Shown: positions 35,440 to 46,607 of the stretch, piece by piece
How the letters are laid out: each line of letters opens with the position of its first letter
Numbering within the stretch: the stretch's first letter is position 1
Source of the DNA: Ailurus styani
Taxonomy: Eukaryota; Chordata; Mammalia; Carnivora; Ailuridae
Assembly: GCA_002007465.1 (NCBI GenBank)
Contig: LNAC01000032.1
Location: 10,498,594 to 10,562,593, forward strand
Direction: 5' to 3'
DNA length: 64,000 bases
The notes under the pieces: generated by a model
What the model was told of the DNA's origin: nothing
The model's input: only the letters and a program-made list of their open reading frames with translations
The model's database searches: none
Program-made: the position numbers and the translations under genes

Positions 35440-36785
35440 AATCTAAAAAAAAAATACTAGTTATGAACTCACAAATATTTTCCCAGGATACTGCTACAGA
35501 AAGCAAAAAGAAAATTGAGATTCAAGATAAAACAAAAGAGAATTTAGATGAAAATTAAACAGAAAGTATGACAATACCCTTACTCAAAGCTATGATGCAC
35601 CATAAATTTGAAAGAAATAAAATTAAAGCAGCAGGATGAAAAGACATTAAGTCAGCTATCAACCAACTTGTCTCTTAGCTCGAAATTCATCCTTACTGCC
35701 TGATCTATAAAAGTGAATCTGGGCCCTTTAAATTTTTTTCTCCTTTGCCAGATGGTATGATATCAGGTTTTGTCTATAGAGGGCAATGGATAGCACTGAA
35801 GAGGAAGGTGCTCTCCTTCTGGCTCAGCTTTCATTATTTTTTCTAGTGCCACATGTCTGCAAGTCATTGCTTTCACCATACATTTTTTCCAGCTCTCAAC
35901 TCAGGCAGCAAGACTATGTATAAGAACCCCGGACAACTCGAGTCTGCATCCCAGCCCAGGTCACTCTTTCCTGCATCGCTTCTTCAGTTCTGGAAGTGTA
36001 CATGCTGAACACCCTGTGGGGTTGAACACTCAGAGCCACTATGGCTCAAATTACACAAAGAAGCAGGCTGGATTCCCATGGAAAGGGGCCTCGCTAGCCC
36101 AGTTTCTGCAGTGATGCCCCAACTTCCTCTGCATGCCCAACTGCGGACCCACTCATCAACTTCAGCTTGCCGGTTCTCCAAAGAGTTGTTCCTGCAGGTC
36201 TGCTGACTGGATGAGCTCTGGCCTAAGCAACCCAGTGAACTTAACTACATCTTAATAAGAACCCACCTTCTGAGGAAGTTTGTTCTTCCTTGGATAAGCT
36301 CCAATAACCCTAGATTACGCTTCAGATTTGCTATCTACCTTTAAAGTTACTCTCCTATTACTGCTTAATAATTTCTATATTAAACGTCTCCTGTTTAAAT
36401 TACTGTGTAATGGAAGATCATTCTCTTTGGATTTCTTGACATTCCTGAACTATTAGGACCTTCTGAGCATGCGAAATTGATAAGCTATAATAAAGATAAG
36501 TCTCCCTTCCTGGAGACATTCTAGGATCATAAAAAATTCCCGTCTTCTTTCCAGAGATTTACTTTTAGCTTATATTTAGGGTAATAACCCTAGAGATACT
36601 TCTCCCATTCCACAGGAATGATTTGTTTTAATTCCAGAGTAAAGACAGGGTGTGTGTTTATGTGTGCATGTGTGTGTATCTTGGATGACAGATATGCAAG
36701 TAACCCTATAGAAGTTCTCAGTGTCGTAATTTTAGGGTTCTTCTGCTATGGTACAAACCTGCTACATGTGCCAGGTAATTGGTAC
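35440..36785. other. Intron 1, unassigned; GC-richer block at 35640-36330
   Basis: 35640-36330 has a composition unlike the surrounding AT-rich intron and may be an old LTR or other repeat that I cannot name. The 65-codon minus frame inside it is unsupported. A GT-rich stretch lies at 36648-36680. Confidence 0.4.
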
Positions 36786-36800
36786 TAAAATGCTCTATGA

Positions 36801-37001
36801 GGGGCACCTGGGAGGCTCAGTCAGTTAAGCGTCCTAATCTCAATTTTGGCTCAGGTCCTGATCTCAGGGTTTTAAGATCCACCCCTGAACTGGGCTCCAC
36901 GCTGGGAAGGGAGTGTGCTTAAGATTCTCTCCCTTTCCCTCTGTATCGCCCCCTACTCACACATTCTCTCTAAAAAATAATAATAAATAATAATAAATAA
37001 C
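36801..37001 (+). mobile_element. CAN-SINE, older subtype
   Basis: ATGCTCTATGA at 36790-36800 and 37002-37012. Tail is (AAT)n. Confidence 0.94.
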
Positions 37002-37060
37002 ATGCTCTATGAATAATAAGATATATGGCGTGATCTATGTATCTCATGCGTCCTGTCAGA

Positions 37061-37132
37061 ATATCTATATACACTTACAAATTTAACATTATTGTTTGTC
37101 TTCTGATATCACTTAGACTGATACAGATATAT
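37061..37132 (+). repeat. Copy 2 of a ~70-bp direct repeat
   Basis: Matches 34983-35050 with a 3-4 base insertion (TTTG) and a few substitutions. Confidence 0.85.
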
Positions 37133-37139
37133 AGACAGC

Positions 37140-38210
37140 CTTTTTAGGAAAATGAGAAATTATGCAGGAAAGACTAAGAGTATTATCTCTTTCAGTGAAA
37201 AATATCATAAGCTATCAGATCATGAATGCTATGGATCAGGTGAATAATACATTAAGAAGATAACCTCAAGCTTCTATTTGTTCAACAATATGAACTATGT
37301 GCCTACCAAGCATGAAACACTGCACTAAGTGCTAATGATACAAACATGACTACAACACAGTTTTCACAGTATAGAAAACATTTCTTTTAGTTTTAATTTT
37401 TTTTATGGGAATTACCATCATATATCCCAGTTCATGCCCAGAAGCAATCAATGTTAACATTTTCTTGTGTATTCTTATAGAAGCACTCTGTGTTCCAAAT
37501 GTTACAATACTGATTACCTTTTCCATGGTAATGATCTTAATAAAAAGTACCATTATTATTGCAATTATATTATTATTCTAGAAAATCATAATAGTGATCC
37601 TCTAATTGAAATCCCTTGGTAAATGTACAATAAAGTATTATTTTATTCAGTGGTAACGAACTTGAAACCCACTGTCTCCCAAAAAGTGATGGGAAAGATA
37701 CAGATTCAAGCTAATTTTGCCAAATATACTATTATGAGGTTATTATTATAAAATTAACATTAAAATTAAGCTCAGATATAACAACTACATTTTAATTTGG
37801 AGACAAATATAGATATTCCTTTTTCCTACCAGATTTTATTAAGCTATTGTGTTTTGAAAAAAATACACAGATTTCAGTGGTAACTACCCTTATTAAGAGT
37901 ATTGACTGACATTTTTTATTAGCCAAATAGGTAAAATTTACCATAAAGCAATAGTGAAACCATTTAAACTGTTTAAACATGCGTATTTCTTTTCTGGCAG
38001 CCAATATTTCTTTAAGGGAATTAATGTCAAGTAAAAATTAAATAAACCACAGGGAAATGCTATTTACTAGACAAAATTCTCTGTTAAGCTATCTTTCATT
38101 GAAATGAAAAGAAAAACTCAGTAAACATTTATTCATCAGGTAGTTCCCACTTTGATGAGTTTTAATAGCAATCAGTTTCTTACTGAAACAGTGCATCTTT
38201 CAGGTTTTAT
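37140..38210. other. Intron 1, unassigned
   Basis: AT-rich; nothing recognised. Small minus frames at 37350-37553 and 37792-38004 are not convincing. Confidence 0.5.
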
Positions 38211-38214
38211 AACT

Positions 38215-38800
38215 GTTCCAATTATTACAGTTACATAACAAACCACCTCAAACTTAATGGCATAAAGCAAAAGCCATTTCATTGTGCTCACAGATTCTGT
38301 GAACCCAGAATTCACAAAGGGCACACTGAGGAGGGTTTGTCTGTTCTACAAGGTTTGGGACCTCTGATGTAAAGTCTCAAAGGATAGGGGTGTATCTCCG
38401 AGAGTGACTACATAGTATGGGCTGGCATCATCTGAATCATTTGATAGTTCTGGTGATTGGCCTGAAAGGACCTGAAGGTTATGAATGCCAACCTGACCCC
38501 TGAGGCCCCTCCACATGGCGTGGCTTCCTCACAGAACGGCGGCTACAGGGTCAGACTTTGCAAGGCTCCAAGCAGGCCTGTATTCCCACAAACAAGATGG
38601 AAGCAACACTGTGTTTTACTACCAAATCTAGGAAATGACACAGCACTTCTAGTGCATTCCATTGGTTACGAGTGAGTCACAAGCATGCCCATATTCAACA
38701 GTAAGAGAACTCCCCAACTCTCAATGGGGAATGGCAAGTTCTAGAAGAATATGTAGGGGGCAAGAAGTATTGTTGTGGCCATCTTTGGAAAACACAGTCT
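38215..38800 (+). mobile_element. Ancient LTR-like mammalian repeat, family uncertain
   Basis: TACATAACAAACCACCTCAAA, CTTAATGGCATAAAGCAA, GTGCTCACAGATTCTGTG, TGGCTTCCTCACAGAACGG and CATTCCATTGGTTACGAGTG occur in the order of a common mammalian repeat that ends near ...CTACTA. Two plus frames (64 and 72 codons) lie in it and are not genes. Confidence 0.6.
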
Positions 38801-38944
38801 ACTATAATAACTTAATATTCACTATACTGATTTGCTATACAATCAATACCATTAAACCTTTTGAATGGTTTTACCTCTGAACACAAGATACAGTTTCCCC
38901 CAAAATGACTGTATGTTCAGCTTTGGAAACAGAAATTAAAGTTT

Positions 38945-39135
38945 ATATGGTTATTATCTTATTAATATTTATAACAACCTTATGAAATAGGTGTTACTAT
39001 TATCATCCATATCTTAGTGGATGAGAAAGCTGAATTTGAAAGCTGAATAACTGCCCCAGAAAAGTAAGTGCCAAAGGTGGGAAAATCCAGACACGTGTGT
39101 CTTCAACATCTAGGTGCTTTCCACTGAACAGGCAA
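38945..39135 (-). mobile_element. MIR SINE
   Basis: ACAACCTTATGAAATAGGTGT, GGATGAGAAAGCTGAATTTG, GAATAACTGCCCCAG and GGTGCTTTCCACTGAACAG are the reverse order of MIR. Confidence 0.7.
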
Positions 39136-39990
39136 TCCCCACACAGTACCATGTTAAATGAAATTCATGCAGATTTCATGAAAATCAGAGATGTGCAAAG
39201 CAAGGACTACCTATATCTTGCTTTATAGAGATGTAAACCCTTCAAGAATGAATTTATAACCCAACCATGTTAAATAACTGGACTAGCTAACAACTGTCTA
39301 TGTATGTGAATGTGTGCAGCAAAAGAAAGAAAAGAAAAGGGAAAGGAAGGGAGGGGAGTCATAATGTAGCAGGGGCAGTCTCTGCCATTGTATCTCAAGG
39401 GTAGTACCAATGCTGGGTACATACTTTAGCTTTCATTAAATGTTTAAATAGGTGAGTAAGTTCTAAGAAATATTTTCTAGATCATTTTCAGTAATGAGTA
39501 CTTGTATATTCCTGAGAAGTTATACTAAGTGCTGAAATGGTACATACGATGTTTTCTCTTATTTAAATTCTTAGGGCTCTGTTTTCTCTTTCAAGATCCA
39601 AATTACACCCTTATCTGTTTCTATTAGTCATTTCTTTTGTTGTTATCTTCCAATTAGAGGTTAAGACTTTCAAGAAGCAGAAACTGTCACTGCTTACATT
39701 TTTTGTCACTTTCTGCAATGCATAATATGATAGTCCTATGTTTCTGAACTGACCAATGATGTTTTATACAAACTATACAAAAACCAGAAATGCAATACAG
39801 TGAACAGTCATTCTTTCTTGGAGCTTCATACCACTCTTGCCAAAAATGCACTGTAACTAAAAGGAAATTAAGTTAATCAGCTCATATAAAATCCCTATCT
39901 TTATTGTAACTGGTTTTGTTTTTGAAGCCAACTATATTATATAATTTTAAAAATAAACTAACATTTCTATTTCTGTAAAACAAATATTTT
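39136..39990. other. Intron 1, unassigned
   Basis: AT-rich with a short purine run (39322-39358). Nothing else recognised. Confidence 0.5.
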
Positions 39991-40006
39991 AATGTAAGTT
40001 TTGTTT

Positions 40007-40023
40007 CTTTTTTTTAAAGATTT

Positions 40024-40058
<35 letters not shown>

Positions 40059-40219
40059 TTTGAGAGAGAGAGCACAAGCAGGGAGGAGGGGTAAAGGGAG
40101 AGGGAGAGGCAGGCTCCCTGCTGAGCAGGGAACCTGATGTGGGACTCCATTCTAGGACCCTGGGATCACGACCTGAGCCGAAGGCAGACACTTAATTGAC
40201 TGAGCGACCCAGGTGCCCA
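40007..40219 (-). mobile_element. CAN-SINE with (TTTA)n tail
   Basis: TAAGTTTTGTTT at 39995-40006 and 40220-40231. The tail has about ten TTTA units (40022-40061), a microsatellite. Confidence 0.96.
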
Positions 40220-40637
40220 TAAGTTTTGTTTATAATGATCAGTCTCATCTCTTATAATAGAGTTACTTGAGGAATCTTCAAAGTGATATATTTTTCAAGA
40301 GAACTAAAGGAAATAGTTTTTATTTTTTAACAAATTTCTTGTTAAAAACAATCTCAGATGGTGTGAGCTCACCGTTTTGAAAGCATTTTTTTGTTAAAGT
40401 TCAATGATTCCTGGTTGTTGTTTTTCTGACTATAAGAAAGAACCCCCCCACCCAAAAGTTAGGGGAACTTACTAGTTATTTGAAATTATTTTATATGATT
40501 TTATGTAATTCTTTTCCACATAATTTAAAATTTAACTTGTTTTTAATACTTTAAAATTATAGAATTCTATGTAATTTATTTTACATAAATTTTTAAAATA
40601 ACTTTATATAATCCTTGTATGTTAGAAAATGTTTTCT

Positions 40638-40856
40638 TTCTTTTTTTTTTTTTTTAAAGATTTTATTTGTTTATTTCACAGAGGGAGAGAGATCACAAGT
40701 AGGCAGAGAGGCAGGCAGAGAGGCAGGCAGAGAGAGAGGGGGGAAGCAGGCTCCCCGCTGAGCAGGGAGCCCGATGCGGGCCTCGATCCCAGGACCCTGA
40801 GATCATGACCTGAGCCGAAAGCAGAGGCTTTAACCCACTGAGCCACCCAGGTGCCC
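40638..40856 (-). mobile_element. CAN-SINE, young subtype
   Basis: Perfect 15-bp duplication TAGAAAATGTTTTCT at 40623-40637 and 40857-40871. The body has an extra tandem copy of AGGCAGGCAGAG. Confidence 0.97.
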
Positions 40857-40874
40857 TAGAAAATGTTTTCTAAT

Positions 40875-41525
40875 ATACACAAGAAAATAATGTTTTCTAG
40901 AAACAATCTAGCAGCCCCACTGCACTTTTGATGACTCTTTAAAAATGTCATACCATCATTTTCCCTAGAAAGGCATCATCACCGCCCCCCCAAAAAGGAG
41001 AAAAAATAAAATGATCTGGGTTTAGGAACTGGTCAGTTTTATTAAGTAACTGAGTGTGAACGTTTCCATATTATAATTTGTATTAGCTCTCTATGAAATG
41101 GGCTCTTTTCCCCCTTCTATTTTTATTGAAATCTACTATTTGCTTCTTATTCAATTATAATGAGTATTTTAGGAATACAGATGAAATGGGAATTTAAAGA
41201 GCTTAAGTAACTTGCCAAAGGCTATACAACAGAATTAATTTATGAAAGAGTAGAGATTCTATCCTCTCTTTGATTTCTTATAGCATTCTGATCAATTACA
41301 GATTTGGTTTAATCATGACTGATGAGAATATATGTATCACAGGTAGTTAGCTTTGCTCTTGACTACTTATATGACTTAATTTTTGCAGTAATTAATTTTA
41401 AAATAAATTTATTAACTTTCAAAAAGTAATGTAAGTTCTATTTTACCAGTTTTGAATACAATTATAGCTTTTGAATTACTAAAGACTTAACAGAAATCTC
41501 AGAGATTACAAATTCAAGTATCTGT
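40875..41525. other. Intron 1, unassigned
   Basis: AT-rich; nothing recognised. Confidence 0.5.
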
Positions 41526-41694
41526 AAGAGCTATATGCCACAATTAACAAAAGACAAAAATCAGATGATCATCTCAATAGATGCAGAAAGAGCATTTGAC
41601 AAAATTCAACATCGATTCATGATAAAAACTCTCAACAAAGTCGGATCACAGAGAACATAACCGCTTGCATTATTTAACATAATATGGCCATATA

Positions 41695-41812
41695 GTGGGG
41701 CGCCTGGGTGGCTCAGCTGGTTGAGTGTCTGACTCTTGAACTCAGCTCAGGTCTTGATCTCAGTTTTAAGTTCAAGCCCCGCACTGGGCTCCACGTACTT
41801 AAAAAAAAAAAA
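41695..41812 (+). mobile_element. Short CAN-SINE (head plus A tail)
   Basis: GCCATATA at 41687-41694 and 41813-41820. The usual downstream CT-rich body is missing: after GGGCTCCACGTACTT it goes straight to poly(A). This gives a SINE of about 118 bp. Confidence 0.92.
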
Positions 41813-42064
41813 GCCATATATGAAAACCTACAGTTAACATCATACCCAATGGTGAAAAATTGAGAGCTTTCCCCCGAAGTTAGGAACAAGACAAGGATCA
41901 ATACATAATTGCCACTTTTATTCAACATAGTACTGGAAGTCCTAGCCACAGTAACCAGACAAGAAAAAAAGAAACAGCATCCATTTTGGAAAGGGAGAAA
42001 TTAAACTGTCAGTATTCACAGATGATATACTATAAGTAAAAAACCCTAAAGACCCAAAAAAGTA

Positions 42065-42200
42065 ATAAAATAAATGAATAGAAGAATAAATGAAAAAAAT
42101 GAAATTAAAAAATGAACAGAATAAATGAATACATATAAGTAATAGTAATAAATGAATAAAACTAACAGAAGTAATAAATAGAAGTAATAAATGAATAAGT
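42065..42200 (+). repeat. Degenerate AATAAATGA-type tandem repeat in L1
   Basis: Repeats of AGTAATAAATGAATA and AATAAATGAA without strict period; not part of normal L1 ORF2. Confidence 0.85.
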
Positions 42201-44001
42201 CGCAAAACACAAAATTAACACCCACAAACTGGCAGCATTTCTATACACTAGAAAACAATTCCATTTACAATTACACCAAAAACAACAAAATACTTAGGAA
42301 TACGCTTAACCAAGGAAGTGAAAGATCTGTACTCTGAAAACCATAAAGCACTGATAGAAAAAACTAAAGATGACACAAACAAATGGAAAGATAATCCATG
42401 CTCATGGATTGGAATAATTAATATAGTTAAAATATCCATACTACCCAAAACAATCTACAGATTCAGTGCAATCCCTATCAAAATACCAAGAGAATTTTTT
42501 ACAGAACTAGAACAAATAATCCTAAAATTAGTATGGAACAAAAGACTCTGAACAGCCAAAGTAATCTTGACAAAGAACAAAGCTGTAGGTATCATAATTC
42601 CAGACTTCAGGATACACAACAAAGCTGCACTAACCAAAATAGTATGGTACTAGCATAAAAATAGATCAATGGAAAAGAATAGAAAGCCCAGAAATAAAAC
42701 CACAATATGATCAGTTAATATCATGTTATATATTATTATATATTATATAGTCAATCTATGACAAAAAAGGAAAGAACAGACAATGAGGAAAGAACAGTCT
42801 TTTCAATAAGTAGTGCTGGGAAAACTGAACAGCTACATGCAAAAGAATGAAACTAGAGCACCGTTCTAACACCATACACAAAAATAAACTCAAAATTGCA
42901 TAAAGACCTAAATAAAGACCTGAATATGAGGCCTGAAACCATGAAAGCTCTAGAAGAGCATGAGGAGTAATATCTCTGATATTGACCCCAGCAACATTAT
43001 TCTAGATATGTCACTTAAGGCAATGGTAACAAAAGCAAAAATAAACTATTGGGACTACATAAAAAGCTTTTATTTTTTAATAAAAATTTTAAAAAGCTTT
43101 TATTTTTCCAGTAAAGGAAACCATCAACGAGGCAAAAAGACAACCTACTGAATGGTAAAAGATACTTGTAAATGGTATGTAAGGGCTTAATATCCAAAAT
43201 ATGTAAAGAATTTACACAACTCAACACCAAAAAACAAAGAGTCCAATTAAAAACTGGGCAGAAGACACAAACACACATTTCTCCAAAGACATACAGATGG
43301 CCAACAGACACGTGAAAAGATGCTCAACATCACTAACCATTAGGGAAATGGAAATCAAAACCACAATGAAATATTACCTTGTACCAGTCAGAATGGCTGA
43401 ACTAAAAATCATAAGAAATAATGAGTGTTGGTGAAGATGCGGAGAAAAAGGAACCCTTGCGCAATACTGGTGGGGATATAAATTGGGACAGCTTCAGCCA
43501 CTGTGGGAAAACAGTATGAAGGTTCCTCAAAAAATAAAAATAGAAATACTATAAAATCCAATAATTCCATTATTGGGTATTTACCCAACGAACACAAAAA
43601 TGTTATTTTTGAAAAGATATACAAGCCCCTATATTTATTACAGTATTTACAATAGTCAAGATATGAAAGCAACCTAAGTGTCCATGGATAAATGAATGGA
43701 TAAGGAAAATGTGGTGTACACACACACACACACGCACACAGTATTCAGCAGCCATAAAAAAAAAAGAGAGAGATCTTGCCATTTGCAACCACATGGATAG
43801 ACCTAGAGGGTATTATGCTAAGTGAATAAAATCAGAAAGAGAAAGACAAATTCAGAATGATTTCACTCATACGTGAAATCTAAAAAAATAAAACAGATAA
43901 ACAAACAAAAAGCAGACTCAGGCCTATTAATACAGAAAACAAAATGACAGTTGCCAGATAAAAGGGGTATGGGAAAAAACTGGGTAAAGGGGAATGGGAG
44001 A

Positions 44002-44202
44002 GGGGCGCCTGGGTGGCTCAGTGGGTTAAAGCCTCTGCCTTCGGCTCAGGTCATGATCTCAGGGTCCTGGGATCGAGGCCCATATCGGGCTCTCTGCTCG
44101 GCAGGGAGCCTGCTTCCTCCTCTCTCTCTGCCTCTCTGCCTACTTGTGATCTCTCTCTCTCTGTGTCAAATAAAGAAATAAAAGCTTTAAAAAAAAAGGG
44201 GG
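44002..44202 (+). mobile_element. CAN-SINE, young subtype, nested in L1
   Basis: Perfect 13-bp duplication GGGGAATGGGAGA at 43989-44001 and 44203-44215. G run between tail and right duplication (44198-44206). Confidence 0.96.
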
Positions 44203-44456
44203 GGGGAATGGGAGATACAGGCTTCCAGTTATGGGATGAATAAATCATGAGAATAAAAAGCACAGAATAGGGAATATAGACAATGATATTGTAAATAACA
44301 CTGTACGGTGACAGATAGTAGCTACACTTGTGATGAGCAGAGCGTAACATGTAGAGAAGCTGAATCACTATGATGTACACCTGAAACTAACGTAACATCA
44401 TGTGTCAATTATAATCAAATAAAAAAACCTAAAGTAGAAAATAAAAATAAACAGAT

Positions 44457-44493
44457 AAACAAATACCTTCAAGAGCCCGACAGCGTACTGAGT
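44457..44493 (+). repeat. Copy 1 of a 37-bp direct repeat
   Basis: AAACAAATACCTTCAAGAGC through GTACTGAGT recurs at 45111-45147 with two substitutions. This copy touches the 3' end of the L1. Confidence 0.9.
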
Positions 44494-44635
44494 GAAGTCT
44501 GTAGGATTTAAGATAATAGGAAGAAGTATGGAAATGGGGACCTCATACCCTGCCTAAGAACAATTATCATTAACCATCACCAATAGGTAGGGTAGGCAGG
44601 CTCAGGGATCCTAAATTTTTAATTTTTCAAGAAAA

Positions 44636-44682
44636 CGTCACAATATAGATTTCTATCAGAAATTTCCTGATATTTAAATGTT
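44636..44682 (+). repeat. 47-bp segment, donor copy
   Basis: Runs from CGTCACAATATAG to TATTTAAATGTT. An identical copy is at 44714-44760 inside the tail of the adjacent SINE. Confidence 0.95.
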
Positions 44683-44702
44683 GACAACTAATTCCAATTT
44701 CT

Positions 44703-44950
44703 TTCTTTCCTTCCGTCACAATATAGATTTCTATCAGAAATTTCCTGATATTTAAATGTTCTTTCTTTCTTTCTTTCTTTCTTTTTTTGAGGGGAGAGAG
44801 AGATCACGAGTAGGCTGAGAGGCAGGTAGAGAGGAGGAAGCAGGCTCCCTGCCGAGCAGAGAGCCCGATGCGGGGCTGGATCTCAGGACCCCAAGATCAT
44901 GACCTGAGCGGAAGGCAGAGGCTTTAACCCACTGAGCCACCCAGGTGCCC
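44703..44950 (-). mobile_element. CAN-SINE with a 47-bp flank copy trapped in its tail
   Basis: Target duplication CTAATTCCAATTTCT at 44688-44702 and 44951-44965. Its T-rich tail is split: CTTTCCTTC (44705-44713), then 47 bp identical to 44636-44682, then (CTTT)n (44761-44786) and the SINE body. The 80-codon minus frame over it is an artefact. Confidence 0.93.
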
Positions 44951-45110
44951 CTAATTCCAATTTCTAAAACTTCCCTAACAAAGTCCACCTGCAAAGCATA
45001 TTTGGCCCATTGGCTGCTGGTTTGTAAGCCCTATTATAAAAAATGCCTATAATCACTATAGGATAATACTGTTAAATAAGAAGACTGACCTAAGTCTGTT
45101 AGACATGAAC

Positions 45111-45147
45111 AAACAAATACCTTCAAGAGCCCGATAGAGTACTGAGT
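45111..45147 (+). repeat. Copy 2 of a 37-bp direct repeat
   Basis: Pairs with 44457-44493; two base differences. Confidence 0.9.
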
Positions 45148-45260
45148 TGGCATTACTGAATGCCAACAAGAAATATGAACACTGAGTGACTAAAATTTTA
45201 TTACTGAAAATGTTACAGGAGTCCAAGAAGTGAGAGGTGTCCAAAGAAATGAGAGGTTGG

Positions 45261-45457
45261 GGCACCTGGGTGGCTCAGTGGGTTAAAGCCTCTGCCTTCA
45301 GCTCAGGTCATGATCTCGGGGTCCTGGGATCGAGGCCCGCATCGGGCTCTCTGCTCAGCAGGGAGCCTGCTTCCCCCTCTCTCTCTGCCTGCCTCTCTGC
45401 CTACTTGTGATCTCTCTCTCTCTCTCTCTGTCAAATAAATAAAATCTTAAAAAAAAA
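45261..45457 (+). mobile_element. CAN-SINE, young subtype
   Basis: Perfect 18-bp duplication AAAGAAATGAGAGGTTGG at 45243-45260 and 45458-45475. Confidence 0.97.
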
Positions 45458-45475
45458 AAAGAAATGAGAGGTTGG

Positions 45476-45955
45476 TAGGAGAGGTTAGAATTAGTCTTCA
45501 CGAGCTAGAATATGGAGAATGAATAAGCATAGAGGAAAAAAGAAGTTATTCTAGAAGGAGGAATAACATGAACAAAGGTACACTGGTGTTGTCACTGATG
45601 AATATTTCAGGGTCAGTGGTTATCAAAGGAAGATGTATTTCAGAGAGAGTGAAAAATATAAGAAAGGTAGCAGATTTCTATAGATTTTGAAAGCTAATAA
45701 GAGTTTAAAGTCAATATGATAGGCAGTTGAAGCAGTATTAGATTGAGGGGAATGATATAATCAATGCAGTATCTTTTTAAAAGGCTTAATCTGGATGTAG
45801 CATGTGGAAAAAACTGAAGAGCAGAGTCTAGTATTAGGGAGGCCAAAAGTATAGGAATGAGGAGATGAGGGCCTAGACTCTAGTAGCAGAAATGTTAGAA
45901 AAGGAAGAGTTTTCCATTAACCTATTTACTTGAGTGAATCCTTGATGTTAGTTTG
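45476..45955 (-). mobile_element. Ancient LINE-like repeat (probable)
   Basis: GGGAATGATATAATCAATGC and ATCTGGATGTAGCATGTGG resemble the common mammalian '...AGTGACATGATC...CACTCTGGCTGC' repeat. Similar text recurs near 47090 and 61600-61970. Family and direction uncertain. Confidence 0.4.
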
Positions 45956-45956
45956 T

Positions 45957-45958
<2 letters not shown>

Positions 45959-45997
<39 letters not shown>
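45959..45997 (+). repeat. (GT)n microsatellite
   Basis: About 19 uninterrupted GT units followed by AGGTAGGTATGTG. Confidence 0.97.
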
Positions 45998-45998
<1 letters not shown>

Positions 45999-46079
45999 GT
46001 AGGTATGTGTATTTGTGGGTATGTATAGATGCACTTTTTTTTCATTAACAAATTGGAGCTGGGCTAGTATAAGGAACAG

Positions 46080-46205
46080 AACACTAGTATATGATTAAGA
46101 AATCAAGATTCTAGATCTGACACTACTCCTAACTCAATGTGTGAACTTGGGCATGTCTCTTAACCTCACTGACCTGAGGTTCTGACCAGTGCTCTCTACC
46201 CTGGA
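46080..46205 (+). mobile_element. MIR SINE, 5' half
   Basis: AGAAATCAAGATTCTAGATC, GTGTGAACTTGGGCATGTC and TCTTAACCTCACTGACCTGA follow the MIR core. Confidence 0.7.
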
Positions 46206-46281
46206 TAGAAAGAGGCCACGGTATCACTGTTTCAGGCCCTGGATCTTAAAATTCCAAAAACTATGAACAATCTTAAGTCCT

Positions 46282-46607
46282 GTCAACCTTTGAACAGCAC
46301 AGATTTGAACCACAGAGATCCACCTATACATGGATTGTTTTCAACACAGTACAGCCAGTAAATGTTCTCTTCCTTATGATTTTGTTAATAACATCTTATT
46401 TTCTCTAACTTATCTTACCATAAGAATACTGTATATAATATATATAACATACAAAATACGTGTTAATTGACTATTCTCAGTAAGGCTTTCAGGCAACAGT
46501 AGGTTATTACTAGTTAAGTTTTCAGGAGAATCAAACATTATATGTGGATTTTTTTACACTGTGGGAGGTACGTGCCATTAACTTCCATGTTGTTCAAGGG
46601 CCAACAG
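46282..46607 (-). mobile_element. MER2 (Tigger-derived DNA transposon)
   Basis: Terminal inverted repeats GTCAACCTTTGAACAGCAC and GTTGTTCAAGGGCCAAC. Internal CTTCCTTATGATTTTGTTAA, ATACAAAATACGTGTTAATTG and GGCAACAGTAGGTTATTAC match MER2 in order. Confidence 0.87.

Larger units (their letters stand above)
41530..44445 (+). mobile_element. 5'-truncated L1, ORF2 to 3'UTR, with two SINE insertions
   Basis: Begins within ORF2 (GATGATCATCTCAATAGATG) and runs through RT, finger and C-terminal regions to a 3'UTR ending ATGTGTCAATTATAATCAAAT. SINEs at 41695-41812 and 44002-44202 interrupt it. An AATGA/AATAA-rich expansion (42065-42200) replaces part of ORF2. Frames such as 42318-42551 are fragments with stops between. 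I did not find a clear target duplication, so the 5' limit is approximate. Confidence 0.88.

Noticed and set aside
46282..46607. Inverted repeat as a regulatory hairpin
   Set aside because: The hairpin arms are the terminal inverted repeats of MER2.
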